Below are positions 53,930 to 64,000 of a DNA stretch of 64,000 nucleotides, in pieces; position 1 is the stretch's first letter, and every line of letters begins with the position of its first letter. The notes under the pieces are model-generated. The model ran no database searches, was not told the DNA's origin, and worked only from the letters and a program-made list of their open reading frames with translations. The position numbers and the translations under genes were made by a program. Where the stretch lies: positions 107,999,845 through 108,063,844 of the forward strand of contig CM047805.1 in the NCBI GenBank assembly GCA_026214975.1, in the 5' to 3' direction. This stretch comes from Gentiana macrophylla. Lineage: Eukaryota > Streptophyta > Magnoliopsida > Gentianales > Gentianaceae.

Positions 53930-55680
53930 ACCAAGGATGATAGAAGAAGAGCAAACCTCGACTTTGTTGCAAAAGATATGATCTTGAAGTCTCTGGACAG
54001 TAACATGTTCATGAGAATCAAAGATTGCACAACAACAAAGGAGATGTGCGATAAATTAGCACTCATCAATGAAGGTTCAGAGGCAGTCAAAGAAAAAAAA
54101 TTATCTGTTGCAAAACAGAAATTTGAAAACTTCAAATGAAGACTGGTGAATCCATTGATCAAATGGATAACAGATTTTCAAGCATCATCAGTGAACTGCA
54201 ACAACTTGGACAGACATACCCACAGAAGGAAGTTTGTCTAAAAATCTTGAGGGGTCTACCTCAGAGATGGAAGATCATCATATCAGTACTCAGAGGAACA
54301 ATAAATCTTACAAATACCGATACTTTGACTCTGATGTCTCAATTAAAGGCTCATGAATTTGAGTTAAACAGTGAAATAGTGCACCAACAGAGGCACACAA
54401 GGCCAGTGCACTGTTTGCACCCCAGCAAAGCAAAACGGCTTATACAAGCAGCACAGAGACACAGGAGCTAAAAGAACAAATTGCTTTACTGATTAAACGT
54501 TTTGACAGGTTTAGCAAGAAGAAACAATTCAAAGGAAGTTCATCATCAAACAAGAAGTCAAGCTCAAGCAAAGACATAAAGAAACAAGATGATGTATACT
54601 AATGTTTCAATTGCAAGAAGAAAGAACTTCAAGGCAGATTGCCCTGAAGAAAAAGACAAAGATGAGGAAAAGAAGAAGTACAAAACAACAAAAAAGAGAA
54701 AGAGCAAGAACACACTTAAAGCTGAAACCAGTAGTGAAAAGGCTGAAGAATCATCTGATAATGATTCATATGATGATGAATCTAACAGATTAGACAATGA
54801 CAAAGCATATCTATGCCTTATGGCTAAGGAAATTGATGAAACAGAGGTAATATCTAGTTCATACTTATCAAGTGCATCCACATTTGACACAGCACAGTCT
54901 TCTATTCTTTCGAGGGATTTAAGCCTATTTCAAAATCCCATGAGTAAATTTGAAGAAATTCAAACAAATCATGAAATTCTAGAACGAGAATGTGAGAATC
55001 TAAGAGAGGAGAATAAAAGATTAAAGAAAGAATTGGATGGACTGAAAGCTGAATCAACTAGTAAGGAAGTTCATTCAACTAATCAACAAACAGCAAATGA
55101 TCACTCATCTGATGAGAAAGACCAACTGAGAAAAACTCCCTACCAGTTAAGAGCACCACTTCACCACTCAATGCACCAGCTTACAAACCCCCAAAAAGGT
55201 TTGGATCCAGATCTGGTCTTTGCTACAATAGTCAAGATGAGAAAGGAAACAATGGACAACACAATTCTGAATCAAGGACCAAAACTGGACCTAAATTCAG
55301 AAAAGGACAAACAATAGTTTCAACTACTCATCCTGCACCGGTGAAGTCAAAACCCAGTGTAGTGAAACATCAGAATAAATCATCAAACCAGCCAATTAAA
55401 TGCAAAGGTTTACCGAAAGGTAATAGGAGACTTTACCCTTCAGAGGATGATTGGAATGTGGCACCCCAAAAATACAAGAAGAAACCATTTCATGCTATGA
55501 AACATGTGTTTAAGAAAATCCAACCAAGGCATGTTCTTAGACACAAGAAGAAATATGAAAATAAGTTCCCTCATGCATATTACATAGTGAAAAAGTATAC
55601 AAATGCACCAAAAGTATAGAATTGTATTAGAATAATTTCAATAAATCAACAAGAAATTATTCTGCCCTGCCTTACATGCA
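53930..55680 (+). pseudogene. SIRE-type copia gag fragment
   Basis: Plus strand: LKSLDSNMFMRIKDCTTTKE, MKTGESIDQMDNRFSSIISE and KILRGLPQRWKIIISVLRGT (54136-54471, gag domain). The zinc knuckle is split by a frameshift (QCFNCKKK in one frame, NFKADCPEE in another, about 54600). A Lys/Glu/Ser-rich part with a coiled-coil follows (HEILERECENLREENKRLKK), then NRRLYPSEDDWNVAP (55341-55619). It parallels copia A 7380-5369. Protease, integrase and RT are missing; the fragment ends at the CACTA border at 55681. Confidence 0.8.
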
Positions 55681-56785
55681 GCACTACAAGAAAAAAGGGT
55701 TTTAATGAGGGGAATTCCCGTCATTAAAAGTCTATTTCCCATCATTAAAGACTTTTAATGAGGGGAAATCGCCCCTTATTGCAGCCTCCGCCGGTAAAAG
55801 TAAACAATGACGGGAAAACAATTCCACTCATTAATTGTATGACACTTTTAATAACAGTATATTCCCGTCATTAAAATTATTTGTAATGACAACCATTCCC
55901 CTCATTATATTTTCAATTACCCCTCACCAAACCGTGAAACAATGACGAAAAATCCTATCATTATATGGCCATTTTCCCGTCATTAATACGTGATTTAATG
56001 AAGAAGTAACCGCTCACTACAGGGTTGTTCCCCCTAATTAAATTGTTATTTAATGATGAAGTATCCCTTCATTGTAGGATTGTTTTCCCCTCATTAAATC
56101 ATGATTCAATGACAAAGGTCCTCTCGTTTTAAGCTATCTACCTCTCATACGTCTCTATACATTAACTACCGATTATGAATCTATTCAATAACTAAGTTTA
56201 TTCACCAAACATAAACAAGGAATACTTGCACTAAGATCAAGCACCTAAATACATGTGGTGCTATAACCAAAAGAATCAAATAATAGCAAGCATACTGGAA
56301 AGTTGTAAGAAAGCACATTAAAACATACATTTCATAGATGCCTCACATACATTTTTTAAGATGATATTAATAATCCAATTTATCAAGACCAAAAGCATCA
56401 TATAACACAGTACTAAGATTTCAGGAGTCGAAAGAAATTTATCAAGACGTACAAAACAACTCTTTCTTCGAATTAGTTGCCCGGTTGCCTTAGCTGATCA
56501 ACTGAGCTACAAAGGTAAGAAAACCAGAGTCACAGAATAAAACCATTAACTACTAGTTGAACAAACATAAGCAAACATACCTTAAAACTTTAAAATGAAA
56601 ATAATCTTCAAACTTATATAATGTAGTCACGTGTTTAATAATGACAACAATAAATCAGTCGTCTTCATAATACAACCATTTTACTGTATCTTTCTCCTTC
56701 AGGAACTTCATTTCCTTCCGCAGATACACACACACAACTGAGGATGTTAAAAACTCTAGCTGAGTAAAGCGTTCATTCTTCTTCT

Positions 56786-56850
56786 ATATCCGGCACCTCC
56801 AGTTACTAAGACGTGTGTAACTCCGTAACTCTAGGTTCCTTCTCGTGGAA
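56786..56850 (-). pseudogene. Fragment resembling UDP-arabinose 4-epimerase N-terminus
   Basis: The minus strand reads FHEKEPRVT, then, after an 8-base duplication (GGAGTTAC-like), THVLVTGGAGY. THVLVTGGAGYIG is the NAD-binding Rossmann start of UDP-sugar 4-epimerases, and the KEPxVTHV context fits the arabinose (MUR4-like) type. Only about 20 residues remain, so this is a captured scrap. Confidence 0.45.
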
Positions 56851-57105
56851 CTGAAACATTCTTCATGTGAAATGCGTACAAGCATGATAAAACTTCTATA
56901 GTATATGAAAAACATGTACCTAAGGAAACAAGTAAACGCGGGCAATGTTGTTACTCAGTTAGAAAGACCGGTATGTATAATTCAAAATGTTGATTACACT
57001 GGTCAAAGCAAAATGTTGAATATACAAGGGAGTAATGGTAAAAAAAATCTTAGCTAACTATACAAGAAGTAAGAGTAAAATCTGGGATATTGCATATATT
57101 CTTAC

Positions 57106-58148
57106 CGATTTCAACCAGACGGCTTAGCGACCTTGTCAAATGCACAACTTTATCAGCCTCACTTTACATTTAAAAACCACAAATAATCAAGTAATTTAGT
57201 AAGCAAAAATGGAATATCGAATAAATGGGAAACAAAGATAGAGAATTTGATAAAAAGAAACCAGACACCTAATGTCCGAGACAGAGGTTCTCAAGACAAA
57301 TCCACACAATGCAGTTACAGACTCAAATGTTCTCTGTTTGACCACATCATCTATGGCATCCGACACCATCTCGGTCTAACATGACAAGCAAAAGAACATT
57401 AGTACCATCCTTACCCACTTTAAAGTAACACATCTCATAACTTTTTAGCCCAAAATAAAGTACTCACACCCTTACAGTTCCTGCCAAAGAACTGCAAAGA
57501 CGCAAGAAAAAAGAAAATTATGCCATAAAATATAATGGGGTGGAACATGTCTAATAGGATGTTAATTCTCACCTGGGCCATGAACATTGATCTTGCCCTT
57601 GTTTCATACTAGAAACAAAATGAGCAAATGAAGATGGAAAACCATAAACACAAATGCAGGCTCAAGTAAATGCAATAGAACGTAAAATGAAAAACTGCCC
57701 CAAAACCATCCCCTACCCCTACCCCATTGTACACTATTCAATATTTCAACTATTAAGAAATAATAAAGGCTTTAAGAGAGTATCCAGAATAGAACGTGTA
57801 GCAAAAGACCTTAATCAATGATAACCAGAGAGCTACCTTTTGTAAAATCATTGCAGATAGCAGCAGACAAGTTCTGACCTTTATAGCAGTCAAGTCACTT
57901 AAACAAGCATGTCAAAAACACATCAGCATATTAATAGAATCTGCTAACCTTCATCCCTTTAATGGTATCATAGAGCAGCAACCTACAAGATCATGTCGAA
58001 ATAGGTGGGAACAAAATAGTTGAATTTTAGTCAAAAAAGGAAAATTTGAAGCCTGAAACATTTACCTATATATCCCCACGTCTTAAAGAAGGTTTCAATG
58101 TTCTCTGTTCTTATAAAGCTCTTTCAAAATACTTTTCCAAGTCCTCTG
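57106..58148 (-). pseudogene. Multi-exon host-gene fragment, unidentified
   Basis: A chain of short minus-strand pieces has matching GT and AG borders: 57982-57949 (LLLYDTIKGMK), 57878-57837 (QNLSAAICNDFTK), 57608-57573 (YETRARSMFMAQ), 57491-57470 (FFGRNCKG), 57375-57269 (TEMVSDAIDDVVKQRTFE, then SVTALCGFVLRTSVSDI), 57161-57106 (SEADKVVHLTRSLSRLVEIG). The 57375 exon joins the 57161 exon in frame. An upstream piece at 58148-58075 (DLEKYFERAL) contains a stop. I do not recognise the protein. Conserved splice borders argue for a captured gene. Confidence 0.5.
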
Positions 58149-58473
58149 CACAAAATAGGTAATAGGTTATGAAGGTTCTGACATTTTTCTTTTTCTTTTT
58201 GATGGTAATTCATGCATTATGTGAAGAAGAAACTTGTGCAGCAACACATAAACAAACCCTTAAAGAAATATTAGGCATAGCTGCATTTGCTGATACTAGA
58301 AAGCAATTAAAATTCTTTCAATAAAAAGGCTATATTAAAGCATAGATTTCAAAGAAATCACATTTAAGAAACATTATGCAAGATAAAAATGCAGGGATGA
58401 TTTAACTGGAACTAGAGACGACTAGACAATCAGCATAACAAAGTATATAAACTCACATGCTACTTTAACTAAC

Positions 58474-58572
58474 CTTTATGAAAGGCCCTTGGACGTCCAT
58501 CACAAAGCACTACTTTTCCACTACCAGCACAGACGAGGCATAGATCATTGTTATCGTTGGCAGTGCATTTAA
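58474..58572 (-). pseudogene. Captured PHD-finger exon
   Basis: The minus strand reads NDNNDLCLVCAGSGKVVLCD + GRPRAFHK, followed by a GTTAG donor at 58473. This is the first half of a plant PHD zinc finger (pattern DLC-x2-C ... LLCDGCPRAFH). The fourth zinc ligand Cys is Arg here (CDGRP), so folding would be impaired. The second half of the finger is not adjacent. PHD fingers bind histone tails in nuclear proteins. Confidence 0.65.
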
Positions 58573-59061
58573 GAAGCCAGCACAAAGCCAGGTGTACAGT
58601 TGAAATTTGCCATAAGAAAATACTATACGGTTTTTCTCACGAGGCCCAACCAAAGAAGAGATTTTACTCTCACAAAACAAATGTATCTCGGATTATAAGA
58701 GATATACAATCAATGTAACTATAGTCCTACATCCCAAGTTTTTAGGCCTTTTAAGATAACGATCTATGTATGCCATTAAGGGTATTAAGTTAACATGTGG
58801 TATCTTTTCACAAAAGCTATTAGCATATAATACAATCGAGGAGCGAACATTGAAAAATACTTTAAAACTAGAAACATGAATGCCGAGTCCATACAAATTT
58901 CAAGAGTTTTGGAATGACAAACATATCGAGGCAAGTTTCATACCAGTAGCAGTCACGAATAAGACTTTGAAGTGCCTGGTTATTTCAATATTTCTTGTGC
59001 TTCTGATTCATACGTCGAAAATAACGTGGACGACATGAAATAATGACAAACTTTTGAGAGC

Positions 59062-59235
59062 CATGTCCCCAAGTATATACCAGAAGTCCAAAATTAATGC
59101 AAAACATAGTACATATGTCAGAAAGAACGGAACGTTAACCTCATCTGATGGTCTGGTCCAAATGATTCTCCTTACCTAAAAAGAGACCTTTTTGGAAACA
59201 AGTATCTACCAGAAGTCCAGAATTAATGCAAAATG
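59062..59235. repeat. Direct repeat of about 35 bp beside the gypsy insertion
   Basis: AAGTATATACCAGAAGTCCA at about 59070 and AAGTATCTACCAGAAGTCCA at about 59202, each followed by A(A/G)AATTAATGCAAAA-like sequence. The second copy directly abuts the LTR at 59234. Confidence 0.6.
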
Positions 59236-60840
59236 TCTCGGATTTTATCTAATGAAAAATAAACAAGTAATAAAAATAAATCTGATTTACCCCAAGTGTA
59301 GGGATCGTAGTATAGAGGTTAATACCGGAGTCGAGTCCATAGGGAATCGAGGTTGTTTACCCAGTTTTTATCTAACTAACCTAAAGATGTCACAACTACT
59401 ATTACTAAAATTATAAGAAAATAAAAACGATTAACACGTAACAAACTAAAAACGAAAATAACAAAAGTAAACTGGACAGAAGATTAGAAATCTAAAGCCA
59501 GGAAATGTGATTACGAACCAAATTATCTAAAATAATCTATTCTAAAACCTAAACATGCAGTAAAACTATAAACTTGCTAAGCAAAACAAGCACAAACGAT
59601 TTTAATCAATGAATTTAAAAACGAACAAGCAATGATCCACCAATGCTACAACACTCAATTTCTTCTCTAGATTATCTGGTGATGATTTAACAAAAGTTGT
59701 GATTCACCTATTGTAGGTATGAATTTCTAATCTCTTAGATAATTCGTTTATTAATCTCTTATCTTTCGATCCTAAAGATTAACGCTTTTATATCCAAGGT
59801 GTGAAATTTCTCAATTTCTAATCTAGAAATTCAATCTAACAACAATCGTTACTTACATTAAAGATCTAATCTTGACTATGGTGATCTAGGTTTAACAATG
59901 AACTCTCATCAACTATTAAAATCAAGCATGCAAAACATCCATCGATAAAATTGCATAATAACAATGAATTAAACATAGAAAAGATACAACTTTTACTAAA
60001 AAAAACTCACAAGATAATCCAAAGAGAAGTCAAGATGTTGCTAGAATTGGCTTCACAAAGCTTGTTCCAATGAGCTCTAGCCTCTATTCATCGTTTGATT
60101 ACTTGAATTTGCTACTAGAAAGTACATATAATTGGAGAAATTTCTCTAGGAAATCAATAGCATAAAAGTTGTATATAAAGGGTGGAGAACACAGAAAAAT
60201 CGCCCCTAAGGGTTTTGTGGCCGCCAAATGTAATTAGGGTTTTTTTATGTCTAGAAAAATGTGGCTATTTATAAGAATTTAAGTCAGTTCAGCTGAAGTC
60301 AGTTCATGGACGCTCGTCCAGAGTCTTGAACGCCCGTCCATTCTGCATAAAATCTTCGAGTCGGGCCGAGTCATGTCAGACGCCCGTCCTATGTAAATTT
60401 GGACGCTCGTTCAGCAAAAATCTCAATACTCTGAATCCACTATTTCATCCGGGACACCCATTCGATTCCTGAAACGCCCGTCCATCTGGACGGAGCTTCA
60501 GACGCTCGTTCAGTTTACTTCAAATCCGGTTTTCAATTCTATCTTTATCCGACTTCATCTTTATCCTTTTTCTCCCATGTAAATCCTCACTTGAACATCT
60601 TTTAAGCCAAATTCGTGTATCTACAAGATATCAAAAATATTGCAAAGTGTAAAATCATTCAAATCGATAGAAAATCAACAATAAAATCTCATAATTCAAC
60701 CAACTTTACGATTAAACCATTCCAAACCTCACTTGCTTAATAAATCAAATAAACGTTCGCTTTCCATGCAAAACATCAGAGTATAGAGGAAAATTGTTAC
60801 GAAATAGAACGATATAAATCATAGAAAATCACCCTAAACA
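59234..60840 (-). repeat. 3' LTR of the minus-strand gypsy element (1607 bp)
   Basis: The minus strand starts TGTTTAGGGTGATTTTCTAT and ends AAAATCCGAGACA. A TATA box (CTTTATATAC) is at about 60171-60181. Upstream of it, ACGC(T/C)CGT(C/T)CA phrases occur about seven times at 60305-60510. The U5 part has GGACTCGACTCCGGTATTAA and CGATCCCTACACTTGGGG, as in the solo LTR at 61971-63388. Confidence 0.8.
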
Positions 60841-60856
60841 ACTCCCCCACACTTAG
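60841..60856 (-). promoter_or_regulatory. Polypurine tract of the minus-strand gypsy element
   Basis: The minus strand reads GCTAAGTGTGGGGGAGT directly before TGTTTAGGG. It fixes the LTR start and the orientation. Confidence 0.75.
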
Positions 60857-61970
60857 CTTTTGCTCGTCCCGAGCGAAACAAAACAAGATCAAGGCTCGGA
60901 AAAAGATAGACATTTCAGCAAGAATAAAGCATATTTAATAAATTAGAAGTTCACCCCTGTGTGTGTGCAAAGCCATAGAAAACTTCCACTAAGTCCAAAC
61001 TTGAAATCTATTCAAAGCAACTAGCAAATACCCCATTTAAACTAGAAATAAATGATACTTATAACATGCACCCTACAAAACGTAACATATCCCGAAAAGA
61101 TGATAGAATACATTTAGGACCTTTCGACATACTCAGAGGATAATCCCTAAAACATATCTCACGGTTTATCTTTGGGATAAGGTAGGCGATAACTAAGTCT
61201 TATATCAATTCATACCAATACCTTTCGTAGTTTGATTTAATTAACATTCACATTTATACGCACATCGAAATGAGCTATTGCCCGTCATAGTAGAATAGGA
61301 CATTCGAGATATGACCTACCGTACTCAAATCATCAAGCGACTTCTTACATTTGTCGTGAGCTTTTGGTCATCATAATGGTATAGGACATTCGAGATATGA
61401 CCTACCTCACTCAAATCATCGACCGACTTTCCAAACACCCAATTAATTCATTTTTTAAACAACTTTTTAAAGCACAATAGTCACGTTTAAACTTATCACA
61501 TTCAAACCTAAGATATTCACAGTATGTCATACTCCGCTCTAAACACAAACTATTATAATTCTCACGATACGCACATTAGCACTAAGCACAAGATACTTAT
61601 AAGATAATCAAAATTACTAATCCAAACGGGTATAGCTTTATATTTTAGCTCATCATTTAATATGGCTCGTGAAATGTATGTCGGGTGAAACATCTAACCT
61701 ACTAAACATACAATATACAAAGATAAATGTCTATAAAAACCGAACAAAAATATGCATTCGCTCAACCGGGACAAAACAAAAATGTGAAAATTTTAGCTCT
61801 TTTCAGCATAGAATAACAATATAAGCAAAAAGATACACATAACCATTCCCCTCCCCCACACTTAAACGACAACATGTCCTCAGGTTGTGCAGAATTAAAA
61901 AGAAACAAAGTACTTAGCTGATTTGAATAGATACCAACGTTCGTAAACTCAAAGATTATCCGTTCAGCAT
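60857..61970 (-). other. Gypsy internal 3' region, non-coding part
   Basis: No sustained frame. Two near-identical phrases (ATAGGACATTCGAGATATGACCTACC-like) occur at about 61296 and 61382, each before ACTCAAATCATC, a short tandem duplication. AT-rich otherwise. Confidence 0.5.
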
Positions 61971-63388
61971 TGTTTACGGTGATTTTTACGATTTATATTA
62001 CATTATTTCGTAACAATATCCTTTGTATTTTATTAATTTTATAGAAAATTAAGTGTTTAATGGATTTATTGAAAGAATGAAGTCGGAAAGTACTAGAGTG
62101 CAAAGTCGGGTTATTTACGTGATTTTATTAGCAATTATCTATTTATATATGTGATGTTACACTTTGCACATTTTTATTATGTTGTAGGTACGACGAGCAT
62201 ATCGTGGAACGAGTCAACGAGCTGAAGGATTTCGAACAGCATTTTATTTGAAGACTTGTCTAGAAGGACAAAATTTGAATTATTATATTTTTATTAGGGT
62301 TTAGTTTTTATTTTTAAAGAAAAGGAAATAGGATAATTATTACCCTAGCTCGAAGAAGGTTATAAAAGGACGCAGTTATTGGAACAGGGAAGACACGAAA
62401 AAGCATCTGGAGAACAGAGGCGACAAGAAAAAGCAAAAAAAAAAGTGTAGGGCTCGGTCGACCGAACCCTGACACTCGGTCGACCGAGTGTTTTTGTATT
62501 TCTTTATTTTATTTTATTTTGCTCCGGTGTGACGATGGTCAGAGGCTGAGGCTTTCTTGAACGAGCTTTGTGAAACCGATCGTTGTAGCATCTCAATTTC
62601 GACTCTTTGGATTGTTTGTGAGTTTTAATGAGATTGTATCTTTTCTATGTTTTTATTGTTATTATGCAATTTCATTGATGAATGTATTGCTGTTTGATGT
62701 TTAATATTTGATGAGAATCGTTGTTAAACTAAGATCACCACAGTAAAGATTGGATTTTTAATCAAATTAACGATAGTTGTTAGGTTTAATATCTAGGTTA
62801 CGAGATTGATGAATTTCACACCTTGATAATTAAAGCGTTAATCTTTAGGATCGATGGACGAAAAAGATTGATAGGTGAATTTTCCTAAGATGTTAGAAAT
62901 TCATACCTATGATAGGTGAACCACAATTCTTATTAAATCATCACTAGACAACCTTAGAGACGATATTGAGGGTTGCGGGATCGGTGGATCATTGCTTGTT
63001 CGTTGTTAAATTTATTGAAAAAAATCATTTGTTATCACCATAGCAATTTTATAATTTTTATTTAGTTTATAGACTAGAATTATTTTCGTTATTCGGTTCG
63101 CAACAATCTTCGCTGGCTTTAGATTTTTAATCTTCTGTCCAGTTTAACTTTATTGTTTTCATTACTAGTTCATTTTGTTTTGTTATTTTAGTTGTAGTCT
63201 TTAAATTGTTTAGGATAGGACGTTTTTACTTCTCGTGACAACTTTAGGAAAATTAATCAAACTAGACAAAGACGATTCCCTGTGAGTTCGACTCCGATTT
63301 TAATCATTATACTACGATCCCTGCACTTGGGGTAAACCGGATTTATTTTATTACTTGTTATATTTCGTTTAGCATAAAATCCGAAACA
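61971..63388 (+). mobile_element. Solo gypsy LTR, target duplication AGCAT
   Basis: TGTTTACGGTGATTTTTACG ... ATAAAATCCGAAACA, 1418 bp, with perfect 5-bp flanks AGCAT at 61966-61970 and 63389-63393. TTATAAAAGG at 62350-62359. Two copies of the palindrome CGGTCGACCG lie at 62455-62490. Both ends match the minus-strand LTR 59234-60840 in reverse, so it is a relative inserted in opposite orientation. No coding region. Confidence 0.9.
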
Positions 63389-63393
63389 AGCAT

Positions 63394-64000
63394 GATTCCA
63401 ATACTAGCTCGACAAAACAACTAAAAATATGCCTGCACTACTCGATAAACACGGGAAAATCTCGGGGAAAAATGGGGATTATATCACATCGCAAAATAAG
63501 GCTAAAGATAAGGATAAGGTGAAATCGAATCAAACGACAATTCAAGCACGACACGGAATAATAGAAACCATAGGAATGTCAACGATACGCCTTATGGCTT
63601 ACAAGATTCATCAATAAAGATGAGCAACGGAAACCGACAGTAGCTCCAAGAAAAATACATATGAATCAGAAAGGGAACTCATGCGGCAGAACTCCGTAAT
63701 CCATTTTAAAAAAAACACAAAGCTGAACTAAAGCAGAGTCAACAATTACCCTAATTAGATTTAAACTAAACAAATAAATCAAAGAAAAGAGTAAAACAAA
63801 AGTAACTAATACAAATAAGGATATCTAGGATGCCCCTGGTGGCGGCGCTTTTTGGTTTGTGTCGTTAGCTCGACAATCTCTCAATTTAGCTTTGGATCAA
63901 AGCATTTAACCTTCCTTCCAAATTAATACATCATGTAAGCTCGATCAGTGGTGTGGCTGCAAAAATAGCATCTAACACATGGGGTCAAGCTTTTGATAGC
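63394..64000 (-). other. Internal sequence of the minus-strand gypsy element after the solo LTR
   Basis: Continuation of the host element. The minus strand has short open pieces only (for example near 63840, with KKRRHQGHPRYPY), and no recognisable domain before the window ends. Confidence 0.4.

Larger units (their letters stand above)
55682..59233 (+). mobile_element. CACTA transposon end with captured gene fragments
   Basis: CACTACAAGAAAAAAGGG at 55682 is the canonical plant CACTA terminus; the preceding three bases are CAG. From 55700 to 56130, TAATGA(C/G)GGG and CCC(C/G)TCATTAA words repeat in both orientations, the expected subterminal binding sites. The other terminus (CTTGTAGTG) was not found before 64000, so it lies beyond the window or was lost. 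No TNP2-type transposase was seen. The interior holds minus-strand exon fragments. The gypsy element at 59234 interrupts it. Confidence 0.75.
59234..64000 (-). mobile_element. Athila/Tat-like gypsy element, 3' part, continues beyond window
   Basis: Minus-strand order: internal 3' region (64000-60856, interrupted), purine tract, 3' LTR (60840-59234). The CTCGGGACGAGCAAAAGC + TAAGTGTGGGGGAG layout before the LTR is the standard end of Athila/Tat elements. A similar GTGTGGGGGAGGGGAATG occurs at 61845-61865. No polymerase domain lies in the part visible here. The left flank is CAAAA (59229-59233). Confidence 0.75.

Noticed and set aside
56786..56850. A functional nucleotide-sugar epimerase
   Set aside because: Only the first Rossmann motif is present, with an internal duplication; no catalytic YxxxK region follows.

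Overview
This is plant nuclear DNA, most likely from a eudicot, and almost all of it is old nested transposable elements. The evidence is short intron-containing gene remnants with GT-AG splice sites, Ty1/copia and Ty3/gypsy (Athila-type) LTR retrotransposons with initiator-Met or Asp tRNA primer sites, CACTA, hAT, Mutator-like, Stowaway-like and Helitron-like DNA elements, AT-rich microsatellites, and no bacterial-style genes. No species can be named from the sequence alone. Nearly every transposon reading frame is broken by stops and frameshifts.

Layout. 1-8170: 3' part and 5' LTR of a minus-strand SIRE-type copia element (A), with a Q/E-rich extra reading frame downstream of pol; it sits inside an LTR of the next element. 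8171-35518: two minus-strand copia elements of one family (B1 and B2, Tork/TNT1-like) in tandem, sharing the LTR at 14676-15168. B1 carries a gypsy LTR that is itself split by a second solo LTR. B2 carries a gypsy solo LTR, a non-autonomous hAT element and a complete but dead Athila-type gypsy element (20101-33681, target duplication CTTAT). That gypsy element is in turn split by LTRs at 27105-28798 and 30251-32464, the latter holding a Stowaway-like MITE.

35519-41700 is the least transposon-like stretch: a Helitron-like segment with a Mutator-type MITE, then the only plausible intact host gene. It is a two-exon gene for a small secreted cysteine-rich peptide (38052-38106 joined to 41219-41427). 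Its intron is inflated to about 3.1 kb by an inverted-repeat transposon lying between two AT microsatellites, and that transposon holds a 1.7-kb SIRE-type solo LTR.

41700-55680: a LINE remnant, a third copy of copia B (43922-45466) with the same internal gypsy-LTR insertion as B2, a SIRE-type LTR with its primer site, a remnant of a gypsy-type transposon protein, a small copia LTR, a second Stowaway-like MITE, a LINE tail, a FAR1-like gene fragment and a truncated SIRE gag. 55682 to about 59233: one end of a CACTA transposon carrying spliced-gene fragments on the minus strand, including a PHD-finger exon and a piece resembling the start of UDP-arabinose 4-epimerase. 59234-64000: 3' part of a minus-strand Athila/Tat-like gypsy element, interrupted by a related plus-strand solo LTR with target duplication AGCAT.

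Target duplications and junctions give a relative order of events for most insertions. No tRNA, rRNA or CRISPR array was seen.
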